A DNA stretch of 64,000 nt from Peltaster fructicola (GCA_001592805.2 CP051142.1:1302001-1366000), one strand, 5' to 3'; positions 19,633 to 31,596 are shown, numbered from the stretch's first letter. Numbers and translations: made by a program. The notes: a model not told the origin generated them from the sequence alone.

Positions 19633-21201
19633 CCCGAGAACGATTTCACACGACTCCAGTAATATGCTTTGTCGTTCTTCAAGGTAAACTCCGCCCAGTC
19701 GTCAGTGAGTCGATTGTAGGATCTGAAACTCTTCCAGGCCAGCTTGTTGTTTCTGGTGCTTTTCCCAGCATGGCTCATTGCCAGTCGACCGACATAGGTA
19801 TACTTCGGCGTTGCGCCGTGGGTTTCGATGAGTACGTCGCCCTCCGCTTCCGCCATGCCTGTCACAGGATCCAAAAGACCAGAGTTTGGTCCAGTGAGAC
19901 GCCAGCGACCACGAAGAGCGTCCTTCATCACGGCACTCGGAAGTACATTGCCGTGATGTTCGTGGAGATTGTCCTTGGTGAGGTGGTGCACCACATCGAC
20001 AGGTTCGTGCGTGGTGAGCAGGCTGATTATGGTGCCATCGCGAAAGAATCGTAGATAGCGAAAGTAGGTGACCACATGTACGGGCACGCCCCAGCTGAGT
20101 GTGTTCGTGTTTGACGCACCAGATCGTGTATAGTTGACCGTACTGATGTAGCAGCCATTGAAGCGTAGCCGTGGTCGAGTTCGGAACATCTGTCGCCAAG
20201 AGTTGGCATATGTCGTCTTGAGAAGTGAGAGAGTGAGCTGATCGAGGCCCGTTTGATATGCCGGTGTGAGAGACTCTGCAAAAGACTTCCTCTCATCGTA
20301 CTCATCGTCGTCGTTGTCGATCATATATCGTTCGAGGTCTGCGCTGTGCAAAGACTTTCCATCTATGTCGCAGACATAGCGGTACAGCATGGAGCGAAAG
20401 CTATTTGGTGATTCGAGTGCTACCGATCGCCAGATTGAATCCTCAGTCATGACAAGATAAGCAAGACGCTTACAGACTTGCGATGTCCTTGCAAAAGACG
20501 CCACATCAACGACAGCGAGGTCCATAAGAAGCTGCGCCAAGATCTCTTCTGGTAGCTCTCCTAGCAGACTTCGTTGTACGGGTGATGCATCGGTGGCAGG
20601 TGGCGGCGGTTCGATATGGAGGCTGGCGAACTGTTGAAGCAGATCTTGCAGTGTTTGTGGCAATGCCTCAGCTTTGGCGGGCATGCTTGCGGCTGCATTG
20701 CCACCTGTGGGCCTCGCCTTTACTGGGAAGTGTTTCTTCTTGTATGCTTGATCGACAGCATCATCGAGCTGTGACGGTCAGTACTGTGCAACAAAATATA
20801 TCTTCTGCGGCTACCTTGAAAGCCTGCCGATAGTGCTTGAGACTGTCGCCAAGCTGGCCCTGTGTCTCCTTCTCGACAGCTCGTTCATAATGCTCGAGAG
20901 CAGTCACAGGCTCCTTGAACAGATCTCGGTCGTGGTCCTGGCCGGCGTTGACCAGTCTCAAATGTGCTTCTTTGTCGGGCAGATCGTGATAGCTCTTAGG
21001 CTCGATCTCTTCGGAGTAGTCAACTACTTTTCGAGGCTGAGATGGACCTGCGAGTCCTTCTCGTTGCTGTTGCGAGATTGGCTGTTTCCTTGTGGTTGTC
21101 GTCGTTATTCGTGGCTCTGGTCTTCTATTCCGAGCTACCTCCTGGCGCCACTGCTCACGGAAGCGGTCCAGCTCAGACTCTGTGGGCACAACGTCAGACA
21201 T
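19623..21201 (-). CDS. F-box protein, FBXO9 / Hrt3 / Pof7 family
   Basis: A substrate receptor of an SCF ubiquitin ligase, about 510 residues. Exons are 21201-20815 and 20768-19623, with a 46-bp intron (CTGAC-like branch, CACAG acceptor). The start MSDVVPTESELDRFREQWRQ is followed by a TPR/MIT-like helical pair (ALEHYERAVEKETQGQLGD, then HYRQAFKLDDAVDQAYKKKH) typical of FBXO9. The F-box follows: LGELPEEILAQLLMDLAVVD and VCKRLAYLVMTEDSIWRSVA. The C-terminal beta domain has FNGCYISTVNYTRSG, YFRYLRFFRDGTIISLLTT and a final WAEFTLKNDKAYYWSRVKSF. These are the regular landmarks of the Hrt3/Pof7 family. It overlaps the 3' end of the plus-strand gene at 19285-19632 by 10 bp. Confidence 0.92.
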
Positions 21202-21484
21202 ATGGACGTCCAAGAGTTTCCAGCGCGGTCCCGAGTGCGTCGATGTGCTGCCGTAGTGATGTGACGAGAAGAGGACCATCAGCGATAATGACGTGCATCT
21301 ATACGTCGCTATCACGTGACGTCTCGTTGAGGCGCAATTAGGACACCGCAGCCGCCGCACAACGCAATCAGGACAGGCTGTGCATTGAAGATAGGTCTGA
21401 GATTATTACAGGTTCGTAACACTGCTTGCTAGCAGTAATTCTGTGTCTAAGTCATAACCGCCAACGCCATGCTCAAAATCAACA

Positions 21485-22761
21485 CTAACTATAGCCTGGA
21501 CCATCGTCTTGGCCGGCCTGCTGAGCGCGCTGCTGCTCTGCAGCCCTTCGTTGCCTCTGTTGCTCAGCCTCCTTGTATTTGCGCTGCTCCTGAGCGTGTC
21601 GTTCACGAGCCGCATTAGCCCTGTGCTTCCATGCTTCTTTGATCTTACCTGCCTGTGCGACAAGATCAGCCTCACTAACAGCATCTTCAATGGACTCCAG
21701 CACGCTCTTAACGGTGGAGATGTGATTTGCTTCCCTCTTGTCATCTCGAAATCGGGGCGTGCCGTCGTGATGCTCAATCTTGGGCCGCCACTGGCCAGTC
21801 GAGGCATCGCGCCAGCATTCGATGATTCTATGATCGATCTGCTGGTTCAATGACTTGAAACCCTCCCATTCCTGCTCTGTAACGTGCAGCTCGGCGAAGA
21901 GCTCTTCACTGCCGCCCATGTTCACGAGCAGCTCCATCTCAGGTACTGCATCCCAATCTTCGTACTGCCCTTCTGCATCTTCAACTGTAGGAAAGCTCCC
22001 AGTTGCAGGCGAAAGTCGATGGTGTTCTCGTGTGGTGGCTTCCATTTGAGGATATGAGGATCAGTACCGGTCACATAGGGCGTCGACTTGCATGTGAAGA
22101 TCAAACCATCATTACCGTGACGCAAATGCGGGATGATATCCTTGAACATCATCTCGGACCCGTATGACATCTCCATCTTCTTCAATCTGAGCTGGAAAGG
22201 TTGTGCAGCAGCGTCATCTTGATATCGCTCTGCGAACGTCTTCCATGGTTGATAAACGAACTTCTGTACCTTGCCGAGCCTGATGTCGTATTGTCTTTTC
22301 GTAAGGTCTGCGCCATCCAGACAGAGGCAGTCGAAGATCATGTATATGAGCACATCACCTCGTCCATCCTGGTAGTGCTCCACGACCAGCTCTCCATCCA
22401 GCAGTGTACCCGTATGCGAACCTCCCAGCTCATTCTCAAGTGGTAGATGTAGCGATTGCGCCGGAATGTGGTAGTAGTCGTTCTTCCGATCTATGAGGAA
22501 TTGTGCTTCAATCGGCTCCTGGCCCTGTACGATGAAGTGATGAAGATAGAGCAGACATCTTATGCCGTCGGTCTTCTCGCACATGTAATAGTCCTGACGT
22601 TCGAGCTCGGAGAGATGTTTGCGCGCAAATGAAACGGGTTGTGCGCCTGGGAAAGTTGTCCTTGGCCGGCTTAGAAGGTCTGCTATCGTGTCGCGATGCA
22701 CCCGGGCATCGTGATCATCTAGTCTCGTGCCTATCGCATTCAGGTCGACGGACGAACCCAT
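21485..22761 (-). CDS. CGT1: mRNA capping guanylyltransferase alpha subunit (apparent one-base frameshift)
   Basis: Transfers GMP from GTP to the 5'-diphosphate end of Pol II transcripts through a covalent lysine-GMP intermediate. Motif I, with the nucleophilic Lys, is CEKTDGIRCLL. Other nucleotidyltransferase motifs are FLIDRKNDYY, LLDGELVVEH (III), DGLIFTCKSTPYV (IV) and ILKWKPP (V). The OB-fold tail contains RIIECWRDASTGQWRPK and RFRDDKREANHISTV, then a Glu/Gln/Arg-rich end. The frame changes by one base around 21998-22000 (a CCC run on the plus strand), just after ENTIDFRLQLG. No GT-AG intron can bridge it. With one extra base the product would be 425 residues. I favour an assembly or sequencing indel; a real mutation in this essential gene is unlikely. 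Confidence 0.9.
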
Positions 22762-22814
22762 TGTTAGTACAATGCGTGCATATCAGGCATAACCTGAGGT
22801 GGTGGATAGCTCAA

Positions 22815-22834
22815 GAGCTCACGTTTGCGTGAGC
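22815..22834. repeat. Perfect 8-bp inverted repeat with 4-nt loop
   Basis: AGCTCACG-TTTG-CGTGAGCT, about 54 bp upstream of the capping-enzyme start codon. It could be a hairpin in the leader or a dimeric protein-binding site containing CACG/CGTG half-sites. Confidence 0.6.
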
Positions 22835-22851
22835 TGCTGTCGACATGAAGT

Positions 22852-22887
22852 AATAAGTCCACTGGTGATTATAAGTCCACTGGTGAT
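22852..22887. repeat. Tandem duplication of an 18-bp unit
   Basis: Two adjacent copies of ATAAGTCCACTGGTGAT(T/A), identical over 17 bp. Confidence 0.85.
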
Positions 22888-23580
22888 ATGGTTCTCTTAG
22901 ATCACTTCCAGCCGTATAAAGAGAGTGATGTTCTGAGAGGGTGCTGCGGCGTACGAGTGCCAAGCAGATCGTTCGAGTATACTGAGAGCGCTGCATGGCA
23001 GAAGAGGCCTTACATTAGCCTTGGCTCTGATTGGCTGGGTGGCACTTCATGCGACCTTAACGCAATACTTCACTTCTGTGAATCGCACGATTTCGTGAAT
23101 TGTGTCTTCTTTGTGGTGATGAGAGAGTCATCCACACCCCACACCACTAGGGAAAGATGTATGAGCGAGCGAGGATCTGTGTTACCGCGAGAACATCGCT
23201 CCTTGGTCATCATTGCAATCTGACGGCTAGTACACCGTTCGCCATACATACCAGATGACAGAGCCGTGCGCCATGGGGTATTCGAGTTCCAATATGACTC
23301 ACACTAGCTGCCGAGGACCACTGCGGGCTGTCATCGTTCGTAGATGGCGACGTTTATACATGCACACAGCAATAGGATAGGCATAGCCAACACATCCAGA
23401 CGTGCTCCCTCAATCATGCTTTTTTGGTTTTCGTAGCGATGCTACTATGTTTTCTTCTATCGTGATGACAACCCAAACCGGAAAGACGCAGCAACCTGTA
23501 TAGACAATCATCCGCTCTGTGCCTACCCAAGACCAAACGAGTGTCCTCTTCATCTCGAGAGCAAACTCCTGCAATACCCA

Positions 23581-23642
23581 TCCATGACCTTGTGTGGCAA
23601 TCTGTATTCCGTCCATGACCTTGTGTGGCAATCTGTATTCCA
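23581..23642. repeat. Tandem duplication of a 31-bp unit
   Basis: Two head-to-tail copies of a unit starting TCCATGACCTTGTGTGGC, differing only at the last base, followed by a 6-bp start of a third copy. Confidence 0.9.
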
Positions 23643-23863
23643 TCCATGCCCTGACCTCGACGTGGCAAAGGCAGTGCAAATGCTGCTAAGCCTCGGGACC
23701 GCACCCACGTTTTGCCACTTCAGAAGTGGAGAGTGCAGGCATATAAACTGTCCCGAAGCTGCAATACTCGTCAGCTCTTCTCTCCACTTTCAGGTCTGCA
23801 GCACTCTCCCTGTTTCCTCTTTCTCCATCACATCCACTATGCTCATGAGCGTTGTCGTCAAGA

Positions 23864-26630
23864 TTAATATTCGACAGAACCGTCTTCAGTCTTGTACGCA
23901 TAGCTGTCAACAGATGGCGTGAATTGCGTCGGTCCTCCAGAGCTATCACCAGATTTCTCATACTCTCCTTGGGAGTACTCTGGCAGCGAGTGCGAGAAGT
24001 CTGGTGATAGCTCTCGTTCAGACTTGATCCAGTACGTATGTTGATCGCTCTCGACAATGGCCGCCAAAGAGCGAGATCCGTATAGTCTCGACTGATCGTC
24101 AAAGGTCAATTGCGATTGCTTGGACGGTAGAGCGATACAACATGCAACCCACTCGACCCTCTCCGCACGTAAATGAAGGCGTGCTGGTGTCTCCAGCCCA
24201 CGAGATCCATCATCATCTTCCAGGCCTTCGAAGAGCTCGATGGGCAGATATCCCTCGGCCCAGATGATGCCACGGATCATGAAGTCTTCTGCTAGAGGCT
24301 TGCGTTCGCGCCAATTCTCTGCAGGAAGAAACGTGTTGTAAGTGGCGTGTTCAACAACACGGGTGGTGATCGGATCGATGCTAGCGAGCTCGTTGAGGAA
24401 CACTTCCAAGCCAGCCCAGTCAATGGAGGTAAGCACTTTGTCGACAATTGCCTTGTGCGGTGCCAACGACAGGCCAGCACGCAGATCCAGAAGTGAGTTG
24501 ATCCAAACCAGATTGACATGCACATACTGTAGCAGATCCCGAACTGTTCCATGGTCCAGTTTCTGACGTATAAGACTGTTGAAGCATGTGGCAAAGAACT
24601 TGATTGTGTAATCTGATGGGTACGTTGTCATTGCGAAGGTCTCGCTGTCACTGATGGCCTTAGCTGCTTCCGACATTGCTGGAGTGCTGAGTACAGATGG
24701 CCGTGCGTTGTGCGCGGCCCGAGCGAGAGCAGAAGCGAAGAGCTGCTTGAAGATGTTGTTAGGCTGCCCAAATTCGAAGAGGCTCGCGATGTTAGTCACT
24801 GCCAGAGGTGTGGCATAAGAGGCAATTTTCCCAGGAGTTTGAGTCTTGAGCAGAGCGAGAGCCTTGTCACCATCTCGCTCGATGATCGCCTGATCTTGAT
24901 TGGAGAAGACCCGGGCATGGTAGCAGATGGTCATGGCCTCGGCGCTGTGTGCCCCATGTCGGATGGCTGCATCGTCCTGCAAGATAGGTGCACACAATGT
25001 GCCGAGGGACTCGCGAGCATTGATGAAAGGCACAACTGAGGTAAGGGAGCGGCTGTAGAAGTAGAACTTCCTAAGGCTCGGACGCTCTAAGATGCCTAGA
25101 TGATGATACAGGCGCCCAATCTGAGGATGACGGTCTGCTGCCAGTGTATACCAGCGAGCAGCAACTCCGCCCCAAATGGCGTGGATCTACATGGTCAGTG
25201 AACGCTTCGTGACCTGAACACGTGCAACACACCTCTTTGTCTTCTTCAATAGCCATGCGGTACCTGGCGAGATCTCCCAAGCACTCGATCCACGTATCAG
25301 TGAAAGCTGGCACTGTCTCGAAGAGCAGTGCCATCATGTTGTAGGCGAGATAGATGAACGTAAGCATGTATTCCTGACTCTCTGGACGTCTGTGCCTTAA
25401 GACTTCCAGAAAGCCATGGATACCGTGCTTCCACATGCGTGCTGGCATACAGTACTTCGCAGCAAGGTTTCTCAGACCAGGACTAGCTGAGGGATGCTGA
25501 GTTGCCATGAGGAAGTCGTGGTGCTCATAAAGCAGCGTCCTTCGCAGGGCAATGAGTGATTGCCATTGCTCTGCGGATAGTTTGCTATTCGGATCGGCCT
25601 GCTGTTGTGCATCTATGTTGATCGACTTGGCTTCTACCATGACTAGCCCAGCATAGATGCCCTTGACTTCAGCAGCGAGCTGTTCTTGAGTGATCATTGA
25701 CGTCTCGGGCTGTCGCAATAGACGAGATGTACGCGGCTGACCAAACACCTGATTGATAGGCACGCTACTAAAACCCGGTACATCCTCCATTAGCAGGGAT
25801 GCTGCAGGTGGAGGAGCTACATTCGTTGGCCATGATGATTGGCTTCGAAAGGTGGTTTGGCGTGAAGGGTTCACAAATGCAGAGTCTATTCTTTGCGAGT
25901 TGGTGAACTTGCTCGCCACGAACTCACCCGAGGATCTTGGGCCAGCATGTCGTTTGGGAGCAGGCGCACCAGAGTGCTTCTTTGCATGCGTCGCCCGATG
26001 CGCCTGCCGGGACGGAGGCTGCTCGTGCGTCGCAACGTAAGATAGACCAGAGGGCTCTCGAGCGGTGGATTGCTCGAGGTTGGCCTCAGCTCGTCGCTTA
26101 ATGCCAGAGCTGCTGGACGACGGTGTTGACTTGTCAAGCCTGTCCTCCCGCTGGCTCAAACTGAGCGCATCAATTGCTGCTTCATCTGGCAAGAACACAT
26201 TTCTGGGCTCTCGCGCAGTGCCGGACATGTAAGTGTCGCCTTCACCATCAGAGCTTGATGACGGACTGGCGGAGTCTAGGCTGCTGCTCTGATCCGACCT
26301 GTATGTGATATTAGTTGTGCGGTGGACGCTGGTGGACCCACGAACTCTGGCAGTGAGGTCGCTGTATGGATGCGTCTGGCGGCTTCTCCTTTGAGATAGC
26401 CAACGCTTTGTGGCCTTGAGAATAGATCAGCCTCATTCTGCTAAGCCGGAACAATCCAATTACGTACTCGCTGGTAGCTGATCGCACATCGTTGCTGATT
26501 GGCTGGTAGTAGGACTGGTGGGGGCCTCCTGTTGTTCCACGCGGTGAGCAAATCGTCCGCCTCGTCTTTTAGCAGTATCGTACCCTTCGAGCGTTGCCTT
26601 CAATCTGGAACGGGCATACTCGATTTCCAT
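23864..26630 (-). CDS. EST1/SMG7-type TPR and DNA/RNA-binding domain protein
   Basis: Resembles Est1/Ebs1/SMG7 proteins of telomerase recruitment and nonsense-mediated decay. Likely exons are 26630-26464, 26298-25233 and 25186-23864, giving 851 residues. The 46-bp second intron is firm. The 165-bp first intron (GTAATT donor) is inferred: it links an open MEIEYARSRLKATLEGYDTA exon to the main frame, which stays open upstream of the alternative ATG at 26228. The N-terminal third is disordered and basic. The 14-3-3-like TPR region starts near ITQEQLAAEVKGIYAGLVMV. The Est1 DNA/RNA-binding domain shows IHAIWGGVAARWYTLAADRH, RLYHHLGILERPS and FYFYSRSLTSVVPFINARES, the family's hallmark order. No PIN domain follows, so it is SMG7/EST1-like rather than SMG6. 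Confidence 0.85.
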
Positions 26631-28898
26631 TGCAGTGTGCTAATTCATCAACAAATTTCACCCGGAGACCGAGGAGTCGACAGAGCTGGCCTAGCAGGTT
26701 GAGCACGGCGTGCAGTTATGAAACTTCGAGAATTGCAAGGCGTGCGAGCAATTTAAAGGTCGATGGTTCGCAAAGGCATAATTGCAGGGCGAAGTCTTTC
26801 AAAACACCGGCAGAGGCCCTCGAAGTTGTCGAAGCGACTGATAGCCTAGCTGAGGACATTGATTTTCGTGCTGAATTGTCAATGCCAGCAGCTTATATTG
26901 GTCTTGAAGCATTGCAATGTGGTCTAGATGTGCTGATTCACATTGTGGTCAATCTTCGAGCGTGATTTTAGCTAGAGCTTCGCCGCAATGTTGTACGGTA
27001 CTCGCCTCCCACGGAGCAAGGTCTCCGAGGCACAGACAGCAGCGACGGGTGACAGCCTTGCGGTGGTGCGACCTGCAGAGTGGCGTTCTCCTTTGAAGCA
27101 CGATTCCCGTCATAGTTCCAGCGTGCCCTGATCAGCGATGTAAGGTCATACGAGGCTGACACATATTCGAGGATCGATGGATTCCTACGCCCAGGCCAGC
27201 ACAATCAGCCTATTATTGTGTGGTGATGCGAGGGTGTGTACCAACAACTGTAAGAGATCGTTGAACACAAGGTCAGGCTGTAGTGCAGACGATGCGTTAT
27301 TTAAGCACGATGACAGCTCTCAGGTTGCCTTTTGCCTTGTGGCAGGGCGAGTGAGGCCCTTGGCTGTTCAGCGCTTGTCATAGGCTGCTCGATCCGACAT
27401 GTGTTTATCGTCTATGCAGCCCTCACGCGGACTCGCGTCATTCATCCGAGGAGACATTTGAGGGATCAAGCTGCCCTGAGGTGTGAGGGGCTCTTGGTCC
27501 TTGAGGAGCCTACGGTTACCCTCAGACTGCGTGAGGTATATTGAGGAGCCTTACGATTCAACGAACCGCGCATCTGCAAGGCCAGATCTTATTCGTCGAC
27601 TCGTGAAAGCACGTTTGGCTTTGCGGTATGCATCTTGAGTGGGTTGCCTCGTTCGTGACTTCCAACGTGGACCCCATGTGCTTCTCAAGGACTTGTTAGC
27701 CATGTTGCAGAGCTCTTCGCTGATGATCTCTAAAGCTTGGACTGGTCGACACCAGCCCTCCGTGTGTATGACCTCGGCATCACCAAAGCATCGATTGACT
27801 GCTCAAGAAGACCCTGCTTCCCGAGCATCGCATGTATTGACTCTCTTGGAATCTGCCACCGTCTTGGCCTTACACAAGCGCTACACTCGTCGGCAGTGCA
27901 GCTCGGAGCCCTAAGACTATTTAGCTATCAGTGCATTTGGTGGCAGCGGAAGGTAAGATGTAATGCCGATGTGATGCCACGGGACGGACGGTATGGATCG
28001 AGGCTCCCCGTGACTATCAGGGCGATCAAGACTCAGGCTGTGTTGCCTGGTTCATCTGTCCTTCTGCCAAGTGCATGGTGTCAGATTGAAGTCGGCCGGG
28101 ATGCTGACCGAGATATGAAGGAGGCGAGAGCAGTACTAGATTGTGCTTCCTCGTCATGAGCAATATCCCGGTGTTTGAGAGACATCTTCTAGCGAAGCAA
28201 ACCTTGACTTAATGCGTGTGTGTCGGAGTGCCTTGTCGAGAGCGCACTCGTCGATAGAACGTGAGATCTGCTATATCTCTTGTCGCCTGATTCGGGCCAT
28301 GACAATCACCTTGATAGAGCGGAGGTATCCTGGTTGGAGACACCATTGGCACAATTTGGGTTGAGAAGACCACCTCAAGGTGCTGTGACGACCGCTCCGC
28401 ACGAAAAAACGTTTCACCTACGGCTCGGATTTGACTTGCTCCTTGGCATTGACCTTGTCCCAGGCAACGTCGAGGTCAATGCTGAGATGACCGATATCTA
28501 AGAGCTGCGGGTGGATGGACGGATAGCGTACTCGAGAATCTGATGGCATCGGACACGCGTGGTTTCATGAGGATGAAAGTGGCAGATAGCTGCGCAGTGC
28601 AATTCGGCTCGGTCTCGTGTCACTCTACCTTCGAGGCGGACATCCATGAGGAGCGGGCTGACGCATCGAATACACAAGGTGACCAGATCAGAGTGGTGTT
28701 GAAGAGAGACTTTGACGTTGAAGTGGATTGAAGTTATGGTCAATTCGTGGAACACGTGACTGCTAGCTTCAATGATCATCGCGGTCCATTGATGGCCCTT
28801 ACTACTGATACAACAGCACTCGAGCGATGAATCTCACTAGCAATCTCCTGTCCTAGGCAAAATACTCACTTTACTACAATGATCATGGGCAGTCAGCA
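26631..28898. other. 2.3-kb stretch without a confident gene
   Basis: Open frames are short, overlapping and without recognisable domains. The frames at 27737-28159, 28280-28501 and 28543-28731 on the plus strand look slightly protein-like and might be fragments of a decayed gene, but I cannot connect them into one product. I saw no terminal repeats or AT-rich RIP signature. Confidence 0.4.
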
Positions 28899-31426
28899 AT
28901 GGACTTCTGGACTCGCCTGTTTGGTGTCACATATACACCACGCAAACCACCTGCCAAGCCCGTAGTTACTTCACAGGATCGTCTCACACGTTTTCAGACA
29001 GCTCTAGCAGATGTCGAGCGCTTGTGTAGCAACAAACGCGACTTGGCAAGAGAGAAGAGCACGTTGGCGGAACTACAGAAATTGATCGAGAAGCTCGCGC
29101 AGATTATAAGAGAAGAGACAAGGGCAAGCATACCACACCCATGCGTTGCTTGGGCATTGAAAAAGGCAATTTTCGTTACGGTGAATCGAGCGGCCGCAGT
29201 GAGCTTTCATGAAGGATGTATTCATGCAGCTATCACGCTCATGGCCGCTCTGGTCGATAGCGAGGAGGACAGCTTTCTCACCAACACATCATTTGCTAAG
29301 AGCTTGATGCGTTTGGTGACCAGGATTATCAATGCTGGTGATGTCCTGCTCTCTATCGAGACAGAGACGTTCATCCTTGAGCTACTTTTCACCATCTCGG
29401 CGAAGATAAGACTTCAACCTGAGATTCTACCCTCATGGTTCACAGTGACAGCTCGAGCGGAGCCACGAGAGAAGGGCACGACCACCAAGGATGACTTCCC
29501 GCTGTGTTACATACTGGTTGACAGGATATACCATGATGGCCGCATTGGAGACTTTGCAAGAACAGGACTGTTATACATCTTCGAAGCAACTGGAAAGTCT
29601 ACAGCACTTGAGACGTGGATTGTCGAATCATCAGATGTATGCACCTTGATGGCTTCAGGACTGGGTGCATTATACAGCCAGCTGAGTCGTGAACTCAGTA
29701 TACTGTATCCAGACGCAGTTCTGCCAGCCACCCTGGCTCTCAGCGATTACACGACCACACAGCCACAGGCTCGAGCAGAGTCTGCATTCTCGGAACGACA
29801 CATAGCACATATGACGACATTCCTATCCTACCTGGCGTTCTGGCAGGACATCCTGGATCACTGTAAGAGTGATGAAGTAAGGCAGAGTCTTCTTGATCAC
29901 TTTCAAGTCCTCTTCTTGCAGCAGCTACTATATCCGTCCATACTGGAGTCGTCGGATACGGATAAGGGCAGCTCGGTCGCGGTGCTGTCATACCTTACTG
30001 CGATCCTAGAGTCACTCGAGCATCCTGTACTGACAGACAGCATCATGTCATTCCTACTGGCTGTCGAAGAACCTAGCCTTCCGCAGTCACAAGAAGATAT
30101 AGATTCGAGCGTTGAGCTCAAGAGGCGGCAGAGTTTGCTGGAGCTTTCTGTCGCTAGCGGACTTGACGAAGCAGTCGAGCCTGTTCTGTTCAATCTGGTA
30201 GATCTGCTACACAACAGCCTGGCCTCGAACAATGCACAAACACTGTTCTGCGCTTTACGTCTAACATACACGATAGTCTCGCGGCAGAGTCACTATGCAT
30301 TCACCTCGATGATCAAGATTGATCCGGCATCTGATCCGCCAAAGAGGACGCTTGGATCCGTTCAACTTGAGATTGAGCAGTATACCGGCCTTGCTGAGAA
30401 GGTCCACAACCTGGGTGTCGAGTCTGCATTTGCACGTCTGATGGACGACCTCCGACTAACGATCGAGGATCGTGCACCGGTACTGCTGAGTTCTGATGAG
30501 CGTGCCACGAAGTGGCAGCATTGCTTGCTAACCCACGATGCTTTCCTACAGAAGCTGCTTCAGCTACTAGACAACTTTTTCACGAACAGTGTTGACGTCA
30601 ACCTTGTCCTCACAGAATCCATCATCGCTGTGGCTTGTTGCCCAGAGATTCGACTGGATGGCTGGCTATGTCTCAAGGCGACAACACCTGTGAAACAACC
30701 CGCTGAAGACAAGCCGCAGCATCAATGGCAGCGCTACGTCGATGCGGACGAAGCTGCAGCCACGGATTCCATTCTCCAGACCTTGCAGCGGCCAGAATGG
30801 CCGCAAGATGATCGACCGATGCTATACAACATCCTTGCCAAACTTGTGACAGAATTGGACAACGTACGACAGACGGTGCCCAACCTTGACACACTTATAA
30901 CAGGGCGTAAAACCTTCTTCAGGCCGCTAGCATTGATGCAACGATTGATGCACCGCCATCGATGCCCAACAGCCCTAGTGGCACGCGTGCATCGCCGAGA
31001 ACGCAGCCCTCGCAAGAGAACATCCCTTCGCCAACGCCACAAGGACGTATTGGAAGGACATTGATGCCTGACGAAGATGTAGCTACTGTCACAGCAGGCA
31101 GAAGTACGACCGCATCTCCAGAACCTGCTAGCAGAGATCCAGCCGCTCTGTTGGTTCCTACAGTCGTCCATCGTCCTCCTCCTCCAGACCTCCCAGCCAC
31201 TACAGACGTCCTGATGAAGAGCATCGAGTTTGACAGCTCTGAGCAGGACGACATCGCCATCGTACCAAGACGAATCGCTTCACTCAACCATGTTCTCACA
31301 AACACAATAGTATTGCAGGAGTTCATTCTAGAGATAGTTGCAATCCTCTCGATCCGAGCATCGATACTTGGTGAGGTAGAGGTCAACATTCCATTGACGG
31401 CTCGACATCTGGTCGAAGAAGCATGA
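28899..31426 (+). CDS. FHIP-like protein (FTS-Hook-FHIP dynein adaptor, RAI16-like)
   Basis: Probably the FHIP subunit of the FHF complex, which links early endosomes to dynein in hyphae. The start MDFWTRLFGVTYTPRKPPAK is typical of fungal FHIP. A long helical body follows, with WALKKAIFVTVNRAAAVSFH, FAKSLMRLVTRIIN and AFSERHIAHMTTFLSYLAFW. The C-terminus (LNHVLTNTIVLQEFILEIVA, then SIRASILGEVEV) is the conserved FHF terminal helix. The main frame runs to 31064 in the wrong phase, so a splice is needed. A phase-0 intron ending at the CAG at 30922, with donor GTACGA (30864, 59 bp) or GTGCCC (30876, 47 bp), joins the frames, giving 822 or 826 residues. The removed segment (TVPNLDTLITGRKTFF) looks somewhat coding, so an indel is an alternative. 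Confidence 0.82.
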
Positions 31427-31596
31427 TGTGTTTATGCATAGCGTTAATGATACCCCATGTGCATACTTGCTAGCATTTAATGAGCTATACTTGTTAGCCT
31501 CACAACCGAAGAGCTGTGGTGGAAGCACTGGCTGACTACGTGCTCAATAGCCACGCTTCCTTGACGTTGTATCGATCTTACCATAACGCTTTCATT

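Larger units (their letters stand above)
22762..23863. other. Intergenic, 1.1 kb with short repeats
   Basis: Promoter side of the capping-enzyme gene and 3' side of the EST1-like gene. It contains an inverted repeat and two direct-repeat pairs, listed separately. No gene is supported. Confidence 0.5.

Noticed and set aside
21998-22000. Programmed ribosomal frameshift in the capping enzyme
   Set aside because: No slippery heptamer of the X XXY YYZ type in the right phase; a homopolymer indel is simpler.
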